Origin: Flavobacteriales bacterium | Lineage (GTDB): Bacteria > Bacteroidota > Bacteroidia > Flavobacteriales_F > PHOS-HE28 | Reading direction: 5' to 3' | Length of the DNA stretch: 64,000 bases | NCBI GenBank assembly: GCA_016712535.1 | Contig: JADJQW010000002.1 | Location: 124,001 to 188,000, forward strand | Shown: piece after piece, positions 1-8,787 of the stretch | Layout: each line of letters opens with the position of its first letter | How positions within the stretch are numbered: position 1 is the first letter of the stretch | Notes under the pieces: generated by a model | The model's database searches: none | What the model was told of the DNA's origin: nothing | The model's input: the letters and a program-made list of their open reading frames with translations, nothing else | Program-made: the position numbers and the translations under genes

Positions 1-172
1 CAGCCGCGAATTCAATGGGCGCATCACCGCCGTTGCATTCGATGAGGCCGGCCTGGAATATGGACGTGCAGCGATGGACATGCAGCTCGCCCCCAACAGC
101 GCCGATTATTACACGCTGCGCTTCCAGAGCCGCACGGACCTGGAGCGCAAGAGCCGTGTAGTGCTGCAGTAA
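1..172 (+). CDS. C-terminal end of an unidentified protein (5' end outside window)
   Basis: An open frame read from base 2 runs to a TAA at 170-172 and gives the last 56 residues of a protein. The segment has alternating hydrophobic and polar residues, including GRITAVAFDEAGLEYGR and ending in RKSRVVLQ, which would suit a beta-sandwich domain at the end of a secreted or surface protein. No motif identifies a family, and no type IX sorting signature is evident in the visible part. It is convergent with the decarboxylase gene, whose stop lies 66 bases further on. The function is unknown. Confidence 0.55.
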   Translation, partial: SREFNGRITAVAFDEAGLEYGRAAMDMQLAPNSADYYTLRFQSRTDLERKSRVVLQ

Positions 173-238
173 TCTGGCCAATGGAACAAGCAACAGCGAT
201 TCAGGCTCTCACGATGCGCATGCGGCCCATCGAATCCC

Positions 239-2998
239 TTAGCGCTTCGTTCGTTTCACGACCTTGATATCCTTGGCGACGGCTGGGATCGGCCCGCGCA
301 TGCCCCCCATCGCCGTTGTCGTCTTCTGCCTGCCCAATGCGGCATCAGTGAACACGCGCAGGCCGAGCTCGGGGCGGTAGCCGTGGATCTCCTTCACGTC
401 AATGGCAATGAGGAAGTCGATGATCTCCTGATTGATCATCTGGCCAGGCATGAGCACGGGGAAGCCCGGCGGGTAGGGGATCACGAAGCTGGCCGATACC
501 AGCTCGCGACCTTCGAGCATCAGGCGCTTGCACTCCTCGAGCTTCACGTGCTCGCAGCGCTCCTCCTTGTATGAGAGGAAGTAGGCGCTTCGCAGGTCGC
601 CGCCGGGCACACCGGGCTGTCCCTGGAAGCTGCGGTGGAAGCTGCTGAAGTCCGGCAGTGGCGGGATCTCCTCGGTGAGCGCGCGGATCCGCGCGATGTG
701 CGCCCTCTTGTCGTCGTGCTCGAAGCCAGCGTTGCGCTGCTCCAATTCCTCCGCGATCTGGAGGAGCACCTTGGTGAGATAGGCCAGCGAGCCGCGCGTG
801 GTCCCGATGTTGGTCATGAAGAGCACCGAGTTCCGCGATGTCTTGTTGATCTGGATCTGGTGCTTGTCCATCAAGAACTGGTTCTTGAAGGTATCGCCAT
901 CGATGCCGGTGTGGCCGGTGTAGAGGTTGATCTTGGTGGGATCCACCGCGAACTCATCCTCGGCCCATGCCTTCTCGATCTCGCTCCAGCCCTGATCGCG
1001 CCGATAGTAGCTGTCGAGCCCGCTCTGCCGGAACTCACCGGGGATGAGCTCGCCGATGGTGATGATGTCGAACCAGCGCTTCAGCTTGGGATGCTCGCGC
1101 ACCGTGCGGCGCAGCAGAAGCCCCAGCTCGATCGCCTTCTCCACCAGCTCGTATCCCTCGAACTCCACTTGCCGGCGCCCTGCATCCATGCTCGCGAGGA
1201 TCTGGTAGTTGGCGCTGGTGCTGGTGTGGGTCATATAGGCCTCGTGGAAAGAGGCCTCGCTCTTCCTCACAAAGTCCTCGTCCCAGATGTGGATCATGCT
1301 GCCCTGCCGCAGCGAGGTGAGCGTTTTGTGCGTGCTCTGCGTGGCATACACGCGGATGCGCACCTTGTCGGGGTCGGGCATCCGCGGCGATTCTCCATCA
1401 ACGAGCTTCGCGAGGTGCGCTTCGTATTCTGCGCGGTACTCCGGTGTGCGGTACTTCCGGGCCAGTTTCCGCGCAATGTGCATGGCGGTGCGCTGGCGCA
1501 GCACATAACTGAATCGTGCGAAGGCCCACCAGGCTTCATCCCAGAGGAAGACGATGTCGGGCTTGATGGCGAGCACTTCCTCCATGACGCGCTCCACATT
1601 GTACACCACGCCATCGAAGGTGCAGTTGGTGAGCAGCAGCATCTTCACCTTGTCCAATCGGCCTCCGCGCTTCAGCTTGAAGAGCTGCTCGCGGATATGA
1701 TGGAGCGGCACCGCGCCGTACATGCTGTATTTCTTCAGCGGATAGCTGTGCAGGTATACCGGGTAAGCGCCGCTGAGCACCATGCCGTAGTGGTGGCTCT
1801 TGTGGCAGTCGCGGTCGATGAGCACGATGTCGCCGGGCTCCACAAGCGCCTGCACAACGATCTTGTTGGTGGTGCTGGTGCCGTTGGTGGCGAAGAAGGT
1901 GCGCTGCGAGCCGAAGGCGCGGGCCGCCAGCTCCTGCGCCTTCTTCAGTGGACCGGTGGGCTGCAGCAGCGAATCGAGGCCTCCGGTGGTGGCGCTGGTC
2001 TCCGCGAGGAAGAGGTTGCGTCCATAGAACTCGCCGAAGTCCTGTATCCACCGGCTCTTGAAGACGCTGTTCCCGCGACTGATGGGCATGGCGTGGAACA
2101 CCCCCATGGGCCGGCGGCTGTATTCCTTCAGGGCGGAGAAGAAGGGGGCCTCGTACTTCTCCTGGATGCCGCGCAGCATGGTGAGATGCAGCTCGGTGAG
2201 GTCCTCGGTTCGGTAGAAGATGCGGCGGAAGGTGGCGAGCGTGGCGTCCTCCAGCCCGTCCACCGGGGTATCGGTCACGTAGTAACGGTCGACTTCCGGA
2301 CGGAACCAGCGGCAGATGCGGCCGAGGTATGGCCCCATGTGCGCACGGCCGATCTCTCCGGGATCCAACGCATCGATGGCGCGCGTGAACGTGCTGAGCA
2401 TTCCTTTGTGGTTCGTGTTCCGGTATGGAACGCCGAAGCGCACCACCACCACTTGGATGTTGTGATTGAAGAGCAGCGCGATGAGCGCATCCTGCACCGT
2501 TCGCACCACCACCGCATCGTACACGAAGGGGTCGGCCTTATCGCGGCATTGGAGCAGCTTATGCTTCAGGGCGGCCTCATCATCCTCGTCGAGCTCATCC
2601 ACGAAGAGCACCTCGAAGTAGTTCGGCCTGGGCTTTCCCTCCTCTTCCGCAAGCAGCGCATCACGGCCTGATGCCGGATCGAGCAGTGCGGCGGAATCGC
2701 TGCGGAAAGCCCCGCTGCTCAGCGTTCGCACCACGTGATTCACCCCGAGGTGCAGGCCATGATGATCCTTGCTGCGGAGCATCTGCTCGAGCTGGCGCAC
2801 TGTGCTGCGGCCGGGATAGGCCCAGTACAATTCGATGGTGAACAGGTCCTTCAGGATCGCGGCCACTTCATCCGGCGCGCAACGGCCATCGTCGAGGTCC
2901 ATTGCCGCTAGCTTCAACTGATCCCAGGTATGGGATCGCAAGCGCGCCGCATTGTAATGCTGGCGCAGCGATCTCTCTGCTGCGGTTCCGGAAGCCAT
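239..2998 (-). CDS. PLP-dependent Orn/Lys/Arg decarboxylase family protein
   Basis: A 919-residue fold-type I PLP enzyme of the Orn/Lys/Arg decarboxylase family. The major domain begins near residue 330 with the SATTGGLDSLL segment. The PLP-ring aspartate is seen in WDEAWWAF (D487), and the Schiff-base lysine is K558 in STHKTL, preceded by the His typical of this family. An N-terminal stretch of about 300 residues precedes the catalytic core, as in the inducible acid-type decarboxylases that carry a wing domain, but it is longer than in enterobacterial LdcI or AdiA (about 710-755 aa in total). Family knowledge gives decarboxylation of a basic amino acid to a polyamine or precursor; the substrate cannot be read from sequence. 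It is a single-gene unit with its own promoter-like element at 3016-3023. Confidence 0.88.
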   Translation of the reverse strand: MASGTAAERSLRQHYNAARLRSHTWDQLKLAAMDLDDGRCAPDEVAAILKDLFTIELYWAYPGRSTVRQLEQMLRSKDHHGLHLGVNHVVRTLSSGAFRSDSAALLDPASGRDALLAEEEGKPRPNYFEVLFVDELDEDDEAALKHKLLQCRDKADPFVYDAVVVRTVQDALIALLFNHNIQVVVVRFGVPYRNTNHKGMLSTFTRAIDALDPGEIGRAHMGPYLGRICRWFRPEVDRYYVTDTPVDGLEDATLATFRRIFYRTEDLTELHLTMLRGIQEKYEAPFFSALKEYSRRPMGVFHAMPISRGNSVFKSRWIQDFGEFYGRNLFLAETSATTGGLDSLLQPTGPLKKAQELAARAFGSQRTFFATNGTSTTNKIVVQALVEPGDIVLIDRDCHKSHHYGMVLSGAYPVYLHSYPLKKYSMYGAVPLHHIREQLFKLKRGGRLDKVKMLLLTNCTFDGVVYNVERVMEEVLAIKPDIVFLWDEAWWAFARFSYVLRQRTAMHIARKLARKYRTPEYRAEYEAHLAKLVDGESPRMPDPDKVRIRVYATQSTHKTLTSLRQGSMIHIWDEDFVRKSEASFHEAYMTHTSTSANYQILASMDAGRRQVEFEGYELVEKAIELGLLLRRTVREHPKLKRWFDIITIGELIPGEFRQSGLDSYYRRDQGWSEIEKAWAEDEFAVDPTKINLYTGHTGIDGDTFKNQFLMDKHQIQINKTSRNSVLFMTNIGTTRGSLAYLTKVLLQIAEELEQRNAGFEHDDKRAHIARIRALTEEIPPLPDFSSFHRSFQGQPGVPGGDLRSAYFLSYKEERCEHVKLEECKRLMLEGRELVSASFVIPYPPGFPVLMPGQMINQEIIDFLIAIDVKEIHGYRPELGLRVFTDAALGRQKTTTAMGGMRGPIPAVAKDIKVVKRTKR

Positions 2999-3015
2999 CA
3001 GATTGCTGATTGCGG

Positions 3016-3023
3016 GAAAGATA
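3016..3023 (-). promoter_or_regulatory. -7-type promoter element of the decarboxylase gene
   Basis: TATCTTTC on the minus strand, one mismatch from TAnnTTTG, ends 17 nt before the decarboxylase start codon at 2998. No clear -33 TTG partner was seen. Confidence 0.4.
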
Positions 3024-3242
3024 GGCGGGGTGCGGCATCGTGCGAATGGCCAATGCTAGTGTGGGTTCCGGTCATCCCGAAGGCCTCCTTCAACCCGTGA
3101 TCGTTGATACCTGCGCAACGCCCGGCCATGGGCGCCGGGCATGCCCGGGTACCTTGCCCGCAACACCAACCGCCGCAGCATTGCATCAACGTCCGATCGG
3201 CTCCCTCCTTGGCGCTATCGCTGCGGCACAAAACGCAACCGC

Positions 3243-3989
3243 ATGAACGAGCGCGATTGGGATAAGGTGGCCGGGACCTTCGAGCAGGAGATCTTCAATG
3301 TGCCCGCGAACGATGCCAAGGGCATCATCCGCGGATGGGTGGAGAACCTCGCGTCCCCGGGCGCCGAAGCCACCGACCTGGGCTGCGGAGTGGGTCGCAC
3401 GCTAGCGCTGCTTGCAGACCATTATGCACGCGTGTACGCGGTGGACGTGAGCAGCCAATGCCTGGAGGTGGCGGCGAAGGCCAATGCGGGCCGCTCCAAC
3501 ATCGCATACGTGCATGCCGATGTGAGTGCGGACAAGAACAGCTACCCCGCCACCGATGTGGTGCTATGCATCAACACCTGGCTCAATGCCGCGCTCGAGA
3601 TCCGCGAAGGGCTCATTGACCGGACCTGCCGGGGCGTGAAGAAGGGCGGCCACTTGCTGCTGGTGGTGCCTTCTCTCAATTCAGCCTTGCTCACCGCTTA
3701 CCGCCACTTGCAATGGAACCTGCGTGATGGCATGGACCCGCAGGCGGCCCAGAAGGCCGCTGCACTGAATAGCCATGGCCTCGAGCATGGCTTGGTGAGC
3801 ATCGACAACGTGCCGACCAAGCACTACCTCCGGGAGGAACTCGAAGCGCTGCTCAACGATCGCGGCTTCAATGTCCTCGACATCGAGAAGATCGAATACC
3901 CATGGAGCACGGAGTTCGACGCCCCGCCGCGCTGGATGAAAGCGCCCTTCCCTTGGGATTGGTTCGTCGCTGCGAAGCGGGTGCGTTAA
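3243..3989 (+). CDS. Class I SAM-dependent methyltransferase
   Basis: A 248-residue methyltransferase of the Rossmann class. SAM-binding motif I is TDLGCGVGRTLALLA near residue 45, followed by the acidic strand-2 end in YAVDVSSQCLEVA and a motif-II-like DVVLCINTWLN. The ATG at 3243 is preferred over the in-frame upstream ATG at 3141, because homologous methyltransferases begin shortly before an N-terminal helix such as NERDWDKVAGTFEQE. The residues upstream of it (rich in Arg, Thr and Ser) read like intergenic sequence. The substrate is unknown. It lies between the divergent decarboxylase gene and a secreted-protein gene and does not look like part of an operon. Confidence 0.85.
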   Translation: MNERDWDKVAGTFEQEIFNVPANDAKGIIRGWVENLASPGAEATDLGCGVGRTLALLADHYARVYAVDVSSQCLEVAAKANAGRSNIAYVHADVSADKNSYPATDVVLCINTWLNAALEIREGLIDRTCRGVKKGGHLLLVVPSLNSALLTAYRHLQWNLRDGMDPQAAQKAAALNSHGLEHGLVSIDNVPTKHYLREELEALLNDRGFNVLDIEKIEYPWSTEFDAPPRWMKAPFPWDWFVAAKRVR

Positions 3990-4019
3990 AGCATCGAACT
4001 TCGGCTACGGCAGGCAGCG

Positions 4020-4027
4020 TACTTTCG
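4020..4027 (+). promoter_or_regulatory. -7-type promoter element before the beta-helix-like secreted protein
   Basis: TACTTTCG (TA-CT-TTCG, one mismatch from TAnnTTTG) ends 31 nt upstream of the ATG at 4059. It also argues against the in-frame GTG at 4035 being the start. Confidence 0.4.
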
Positions 4028-4058
4028 GTCGGGCGTGTCCCACCTGAAATCCGCGACC

Positions 4059-5741
4059 ATGAATAGAGCTGTACTCCACTTCGCGATTCTCTTGCCAGCA
4101 AGCGCGATCGCGCAACCCTACCTGCCCGGATTCAGCCCTTCGGATACGTTGACGATCGCCTGCCCGCAGGACCCCGGTGTCAACATTCTCACCTACGCGG
4201 GCTGGGAGGCCTACCAAACACTCGACGATACATGGTGGGGGCCTAGGGACCCTGCGACCTGCATCAACCTGGCCCATGTGACCGGGAATTGGGTGTGGCC
4301 GCGCATCGCTGTGAATGAGATCGATGCATCAAGGCCTGTTTTCATCCGGGCGCTGTACGATGACAACAACGTGCTTCCGCTCACAACCAACAACCAATAT
4401 GCGATTGGCTTCCAGGCCTTCGGCCCGGGCAGCTTCGACAACGGCCCGTGCCCCGGCGGGCCCTGCTCCGGCCTCTTCGCTGGTGTGCGCATACCCGACG
4501 CCAGCGGCACCGGAACCGCTATGCGCTGGTACCAAGCGGCTTACGATGAGCAAGACTTCTCCACGTACCAGTTGGAGCTCTGCGTGCCCACGGAGAAGTT
4601 CGCCGAGAACGACTTGCGCGAATTCGTAGTGAGCCTGAAGCTGAACGGAGCACCGCCGGGCACATACATCGAAAACCTCTACAGCGAAGTACAGGACATG
4701 AGCGCCTGGGGCACCTTGGTGCCGCTCACCAGCGCGAACCTGCCGCAATTCCTTGGCAGCCAATTCTCCTACTGGATCGGCTGGGGCTGGGACAACATTC
4801 TGGTGATGCATGACAATGCCGACTACCCGGACGCCGACCATGTGTACCACCTTGATGTGCCGCCTGTGCCGAACGTGGCCTCTCCGACGAATGTGACCAT
4901 GTACCTGCAGCCATTCTCGGGCTTCAATTTTCAGCCCTACACGGAGCTGCGTGGCGGCCTTGTGCTCGGGAGCGATTCGATACGGCACCCGCTGACCGTG
5001 GTGAACGACGGTGCCGACCTCTGCATGGGTTGGGAGTTCATCGAGGTTGTCTGGACGGCCAATACGAGCTACGTACACCAACATGGCCACATTTCGTTCG
5101 AGGGGCGCAACGCCTGCTTCCAGTTCCAGTCGGGCAGCGCGTTGCGCGTTGCCGATGGAAGCACCTTCCATTACGGACAGGAAGGCCGCGGCATGCTGCT
5201 GCTAATTGAGGGCTCTGCGCTTCACGTGGGCGCGAATGCCGAGCTCGTGATGAACGGCACCATGATCATCAAGGAGCCTGCAGAGGTGAGCGAGGAACGT
5301 GACATGCACATTACACTCCGCGAAGGGGCACGGTTGCGATTTGCTCCCGGCTCGCGCTTGATCAACGATTGGAGCAATGGCCAGCGCATGAAGCTCGTGG
5401 TCACCCTCGATGGCGGCAGCATCGATGTCGGGGGGCTCAGCCCAGAGGACCGCACCAAGGTGGTGGTGATCGAACTGTCGAAGGAGGAATGGACTGAACT
5501 CTCCGTGCTCGGTAATCCGGTGCGCGACCAATTGCGCTTCTCGTTCGCAACCCGTTCGCATGGCGACCTGAAATTGCGCTGCATGGATGCCTTGGGCCGC
5601 TTGGTGATGGATTCGCAGGAGCGTGTGGCCGTTGGCCACAACGCCCTGGAAATACCGGCTCATCACCTGAAGCCCGGAGAATACATCCTGGAATTGGTAC
5701 TGGGAAGCGAAAGGCGGACGGTTCGGTTCGTGAAGGCTTGA
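4059..5741 (+). CDS. Secreted beta-helix-like protein with type IX (type A-like) sorting domain
   Basis: A 560-residue exported protein. It starts with a Sec signal peptide (MNRAVLHFAILLPASAIAQ). The middle, roughly residues 290-450, holds repeating short strands typical of right-handed beta-helix or pectate-lyase-like folds (for example LVIEGSALHVGANAELVMNG-like turns with recurring GS/GA and valine patterns). The last 75 or so residues, from LSVLGNPVRDQLRFSF to the final basic RTVRFVKA, match the layout of a type IX type-A sorting domain (NP..., LK...DALGRLV, L.PGEYILEL). It is therefore predicted to be anchored on or released from the cell surface. No catalytic residues were recognised. 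It is convergent with the flavoprotein gene, whose stop is 12 bases away. Confidence 0.75.
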   Translation: MNRAVLHFAILLPASAIAQPYLPGFSPSDTLTIACPQDPGVNILTYAGWEAYQTLDDTWWGPRDPATCINLAHVTGNWVWPRIAVNEIDASRPVFIRALYDDNNVLPLTTNNQYAIGFQAFGPGSFDNGPCPGGPCSGLFAGVRIPDASGTGTAMRWYQAAYDEQDFSTYQLELCVPTEKFAENDLREFVVSLKLNGAPPGTYIENLYSEVQDMSAWGTLVPLTSANLPQFLGSQFSYWIGWGWDNILVMHDNADYPDADHVYHLDVPPVPNVASPTNVTMYLQPFSGFNFQPYTELRGGLVLGSDSIRHPLTVVNDGADLCMGWEFIEVVWTANTSYVHQHGHISFEGRNACFQFQSGSALRVADGSTFHYGQEGRGMLLLIEGSALHVGANAELVMNGTMIIKEPAEVSEERDMHITLREGARLRFAPGSRLINDWSNGQRMKLVVTLDGGSIDVGGLSPEDRTKVVVIELSKEEWTELSVLGNPVRDQLRFSFATRSHGDLKLRCMDALGRLVMDSQERVAVGHNALEIPAHHLKPGEYILELVLGSERRTVRFVKA

Positions 5742-5752
5742 TGAGGCGCCCT

Positions 5753-7000
5753 CTACTTCTTCGGCGCCCGCCCCAGCAGCAGATCCATGTAGAAGCCCGG
5801 CTTCTTCAGCCGTTCGCGCAAATCCATGTCGGTGAACATGCTGCTGATCATGTCGGCGAGCGCGGGATTCCTGTTCGCGCGGTCCACCACGAAATCGAAG
5901 AGCCAGGGCTGATGCGCCAACTGCTGCAAGCGGGTGCTGATCGCGAGCTCCTTGCCGAGACGCTTCCAAACCCGGTCGTCATAGGAGCGTAGGCGGACAG
6001 CGCTGCAGTCTTCTGCCGCAAGCGCCTCCATGGCAACGTCCGCAGCATGCATCCCGCTGATCATCGCATGGCTGATGCCCTCGCCGGTGAAGGGATCGAT
6101 CAGGTGCGCGGCGTCGCCCACGAGCAGGTAGCCATCGCCACTGATGCTTCGGCGCTTGCTCGCCAGCGGAAGCCCCATGCCCCGCACATCGCCTTCCATC
6201 GACGCGGATGCGAAGCGGTCCTTCAACTGCGGATGCGAAGCGATCAGCTCGAGCAGCAGCTTCTTCAGGTCGGCCTTCCGGCGCCGCACCACATCGCTCC
6301 GGAGACCGAGGCCCACGTTCGCTCTGCCGCCCGGCAACGGGAATACCCAGAGGTATCCGGGCAGGAGGTCCTTGAGGAATAGCAGTTCGATGAAGCCGTC
6401 AGGGTCCAAGCCCTTCACGCCGTTGAAATACGCGCGCACACCGGCTGCATGATGGTGCGGCTCCATCGATAGGCCAGCGACATGGCGCGAGAAAGACGAG
6501 TTCGCCCCGCTGGCGTCGATGATGATGCGTGCGCGAAGTTCCCTTTGCTGGCCATCCTGCTCGATGCCGATGGTCCAACCGCCGTCCGCGCGGGCAAAGG
6601 ACCGCGCCAAAGCATCTTCCATGACGGTGATGCCATCGGCTCGCTTCACGCGCTGGAAGAGCACGTCATCGAAATCGAAGCGCGGCATGATCGCGCCCGG
6701 CGCTTCGCCCTCTCCGGTATTGCGTGAGAAGGGCACGCGCAACGCCCGTCCGCTGGGCGCCACGAAGATGACGCCCCAGCTGGGCATGGCCCGGGCATCG
6801 CGCTTCACGCTGATGGCGAGCTCGGCATCGAGCCGCTCAAGGACGCGCACCACTTTGCCGCTGAGCGCATCGCCGCACACCTTGTCGCGCGGGAAGCGGG
6901 CCTTCTCGACAAGCATGGCACCGATCCCGTGCTTCGCAAGTTGCAGCGCAGCGGAACAGCCGCCGGGGCCACCGCCTAAGATGCACACATCGGCATGCAT
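5753..7000 (-). CDS. Geranylgeranyl-reductase family FAD-dependent oxidoreductase
   Basis: A 415-residue flavoprotein of the geranylgeranyl reductase / FixC-like group. The N-terminal FAD dinucleotide motif GGGPGG lies at residues 9-14, followed by VEKARFPRDKVCGDALSG, whose CGD segment is diagnostic of the group, and a C-terminal FAD-ribityl motif GDAAHLIDPFTGEGI. In this family the enzyme reduces isoprenoid double bonds or serves quinone and lipid metabolism; the substrate here is unknown. It is the third gene of a leftward operon after the cyclophilin and pheS, 12 bases downstream of pheS. The start at 7000 gives the usual short lead (MHADVCILGGGPGG). Confidence 0.85.
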   Translation of the reverse strand: MHADVCILGGGPGGCSAALQLAKHGIGAMLVEKARFPRDKVCGDALSGKVVRVLERLDAELAISVKRDARAMPSWGVIFVAPSGRALRVPFSRNTGEGEAPGAIMPRFDFDDVLFQRVKRADGITVMEDALARSFARADGGWTIGIEQDGQQRELRARIIIDASGANSSFSRHVAGLSMEPHHHAAGVRAYFNGVKGLDPDGFIELLFLKDLLPGYLWVFPLPGGRANVGLGLRSDVVRRRKADLKKLLLELIASHPQLKDRFASASMEGDVRGMGLPLASKRRSISGDGYLLVGDAAHLIDPFTGEGISHAMISGMHAADVAMEALAAEDCSAVRLRSYDDRVWKRLGKELAISTRLQQLAHQPWLFDFVVDRANRNPALADMISSMFTDMDLRERLKKPGFYMDLLLGRAPKK

Positions 7001-7012
7001 CAGCCGCGCGGA

Positions 7013-8050
7013 TCAGGAGCGCAGGTGCGCAGGGGTGAACTGATCGAGGAAGCGCACATCGTTCTCCCAGTAGAGCCGAAGGTCGGGCACGCGGTAGATG
7101 AGCTGCGCGATGCGTTCCACGCCCATGCCCAATGCGAAGCCGGAATACGCCTCGGGGTCGATGCCGCAATTCGCGAGCACGGCGGGATCCACCATTCCGC
7201 AGCCCATGATCTCCACCCATCCGCTGTGCTTGCACACGTTGCAGCCGGGGCCGCCGCAGATCGTGCAGCTCATGTCCACCTCAGCGCTCGGCTCCGTGAA
7301 TGGGAAATAGCTCGGGCGCAATCGTATGCTCACCTCGGGGCCGAATAGGCTCTTGGCGAAGTAGTCGAGCGTGCCCTTCAGTTCCGCGAAGCTCACGCCC
7401 TCATCCACGTACAGCGCTTCGACCTGATGGAACATGCAATGCGCGCGCGCGCTGATGGCCTCATTGCGATAGACGCGTCCGGGCGAGATCGTTCGTATCG
7501 GGGGCTTCTGGCCTTCCATCACGCGCACCTGCACGCTGCTGGTGTGCGTGCGCAAGGCGAAACCGCCGGGACCCTCAACGAAGAAGGTGTCCTGCATGTC
7601 GCGAGCCGGATGGTCGGGCGGGAAATTGAGCGCCGTGAAGTTGTGGTGGTCGTCCTCCACCTCAGGACCCTGGCTCACGGTGAAACCGATGCGCGCGAAC
7701 ACATCGATGATCCGCTGCCGGATGAGGGTGATGGGATGCAGGGAGCCCGTCGGCTCGATGAGCGCCGGTGCTGAGCTGTCAATGACCGAAGCGACCGTTT
7801 CCTCTTCCCCATTCTGGCCGGCCTTCAGTTCCTCCCAGCGTGCCTGAGCCTTCTGCTTCAGCTGGTTCATGCGCTGGCCGAGGGCACGCTTCTCCTCGCC
7901 GGCCACTTGCTTGAAGGCTTCGAAAAGCTCAGTAACGGCGCCGTTGCGGCCCAGCATGGCCACGCGGAAACGCTCCACCTCGTCGGCAGTGCGAGCTTCA
8001 GCTTTGGCCAGTTCCTCTTCGAGCGAGGCGATGCGGTCGAGCAGGCTCAT
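7013..8050 (-). CDS. pheS: Phenylalanyl-tRNA synthetase alpha subunit
   Basis: A 345-residue alpha subunit of the alpha2beta2 PheRS, which charges tRNA-Phe in the cytoplasm. An N-terminal coiled coil (residues 1-80) is followed by the class II core. Visible are motif 2 around FHQVEALYVDEGVSF and motif 3 around GFALGMGVERIAQLIY, together with the TDYHHNF-type segment here written DDHHNFTALN. Length is normal for the family. The start codon overlaps the stop of the cyclophilin gene by 4 bases (ATGA), so the two are translationally coupled. The beta subunit gene pheT is not adjacent, which is common in Bacteroidota. Confidence 0.96.
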   Translation of the reverse strand: MSLLDRIASLEEELAKAEARTADEVERFRVAMLGRNGAVTELFEAFKQVAGEEKRALGQRMNQLKQKAQARWEELKAGQNGEEETVASVIDSSAPALIEPTGSLHPITLIRQRIIDVFARIGFTVSQGPEVEDDHHNFTALNFPPDHPARDMQDTFFVEGPGGFALRTHTSSVQVRVMEGQKPPIRTISPGRVYRNEAISARAHCMFHQVEALYVDEGVSFAELKGTLDYFAKSLFGPEVSIRLRPSYFPFTEPSAEVDMSCTICGGPGCNVCKHSGWVEIMGCGMVDPAVLANCGIDPEAYSGFALGMGVERIAQLIYRVPDLRLYWENDVRFLDQFTPAHLRS

Positions 8051-8757
8051 GGCAATGGGCGCACGAAGATGCGGATGTCCTTCAAAGGTCGGTCCTGCCC
8101 ATCGCAGAGCGCGTTGCAGATGGCATCGAGCACCTCGAGGCCCTCGACCACTTCACCGAAGACGGTGTACGCGCCATCGAGATGCGGTGCCCCGCCTTGC
8201 TCGGCATAGATGCTCCGCTGCTCAGCCGAGTAGCTCACCGGTGTGCCGTAACGGGCGTTCCGCTGCATGGTGCGGTCCAGCTCCTCGGCGTTATGGGTGC
8301 GCCCTTGCACCAGGTAGAACTGGCTCCCGCTGCTGCGCCGCTCCGGGTTCACCTCGTCGGGCAAACGGGCCGCTGCCAAGGCTCCGTGCTTGTGGATGAA
8401 GCGACCATCGATCTCGGCAGGGAGGGTATAGCCGGGGCCGCCTTGCCCGAGCGGGGCGCTTGGCGTGGCGCGCTTACTGTCCGGGTCGCCGGATTGGGCC
8501 ATGAAACCTGTGATCACCCGGTGGAAGAGCAGGCTGTCGTAGGCTCCGCTGCGGGCCAGCTTGAGGAAGTTGTCCCGGTGCAGCGGGGTCTCGTTGTACA
8601 GGGCCACGATCATGTTGCCCATGGTGGTGCGCACCTCCACCAAGGGCCGCACAGGCACCGCCAAGGCTTGGGCTTGCGTCCCAAGGCAGGCCCATGCGCA
8701 TGAAACGGCCAGGATTGCCTGCCGCCACTGTCGGGGCCATCGCCTTACATTTGACAT
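8047..8757 (-). CDS. Exported cyclophilin-type peptidyl-prolyl isomerase
   Basis: A 236-residue protein with a signal peptide (residues 1-30, ending CLGTQAQA) followed by a cyclophilin domain. Diagnostic segments are VEVRTTMGNMIVALYNETPLHRDNFL-type start, FHRVITGFMAQSGDPD (the catalytic Arg region) and GAYTVFGEVVEGLEVLD. It is expected to catalyse proline cis-trans isomerisation during folding of envelope or secreted proteins. An insert between residues 125 and 190 (rich in Asn, Glu and Arg) separates the catalytic Arg strand from the rest, as in many Bacteroidota homologues. The start at 8757 is chosen because the longer in-frame version to 8904 would run through the promoter and into the divergent lipoprotein gene. 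It is first in the operon with pheS. Confidence 0.9.
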   Translation of the reverse strand: MSNVRRWPRQWRQAILAVSCAWACLGTQAQALAVPVRPLVEVRTTMGNMIVALYNETPLHRDNFLKLARSGAYDSLLFHRVITGFMAQSGDPDSKRATPSAPLGQGGPGYTLPAEIDGRFIHKHGALAAARLPDEVNPERRSSGSQFYLVQGRTHNAEELDRTMQRNARYGTPVSYSAEQRSIYAEQGGAPHLDGAYTVFGEVVEGLEVLDAICNALCDGQDRPLKDIRIFVRPLP

Positions 8758-8774
8758 CCGCTTCTCGAAGCGCT

Positions 8775-8782
8775 CAAAAGTA
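8775..8782 (-). promoter_or_regulatory. -7 promoter element of the cyclophilin-pheS operon
   Basis: Minus-strand TACTTTTG is an exact match to the Bacteroidota TAnnTTTG element. It ends 17 nt before the start at 8757, inside a divergent spacer only 30 bases long, so the upstream half of this promoter overlaps the coding start of the lipoprotein gene at 8788. Confidence 0.55.
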
Positions 8783-8787
8783 GACCA

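Noticed and set aside
635..2671. A 678-residue open frame on the plus strand opposite the decarboxylase gene
   Set aside because: It is a His/Val/Leu-rich shadow frame typical of GC-rich DNA, with no domain; the decarboxylase on the other strand has full catalytic motifs.
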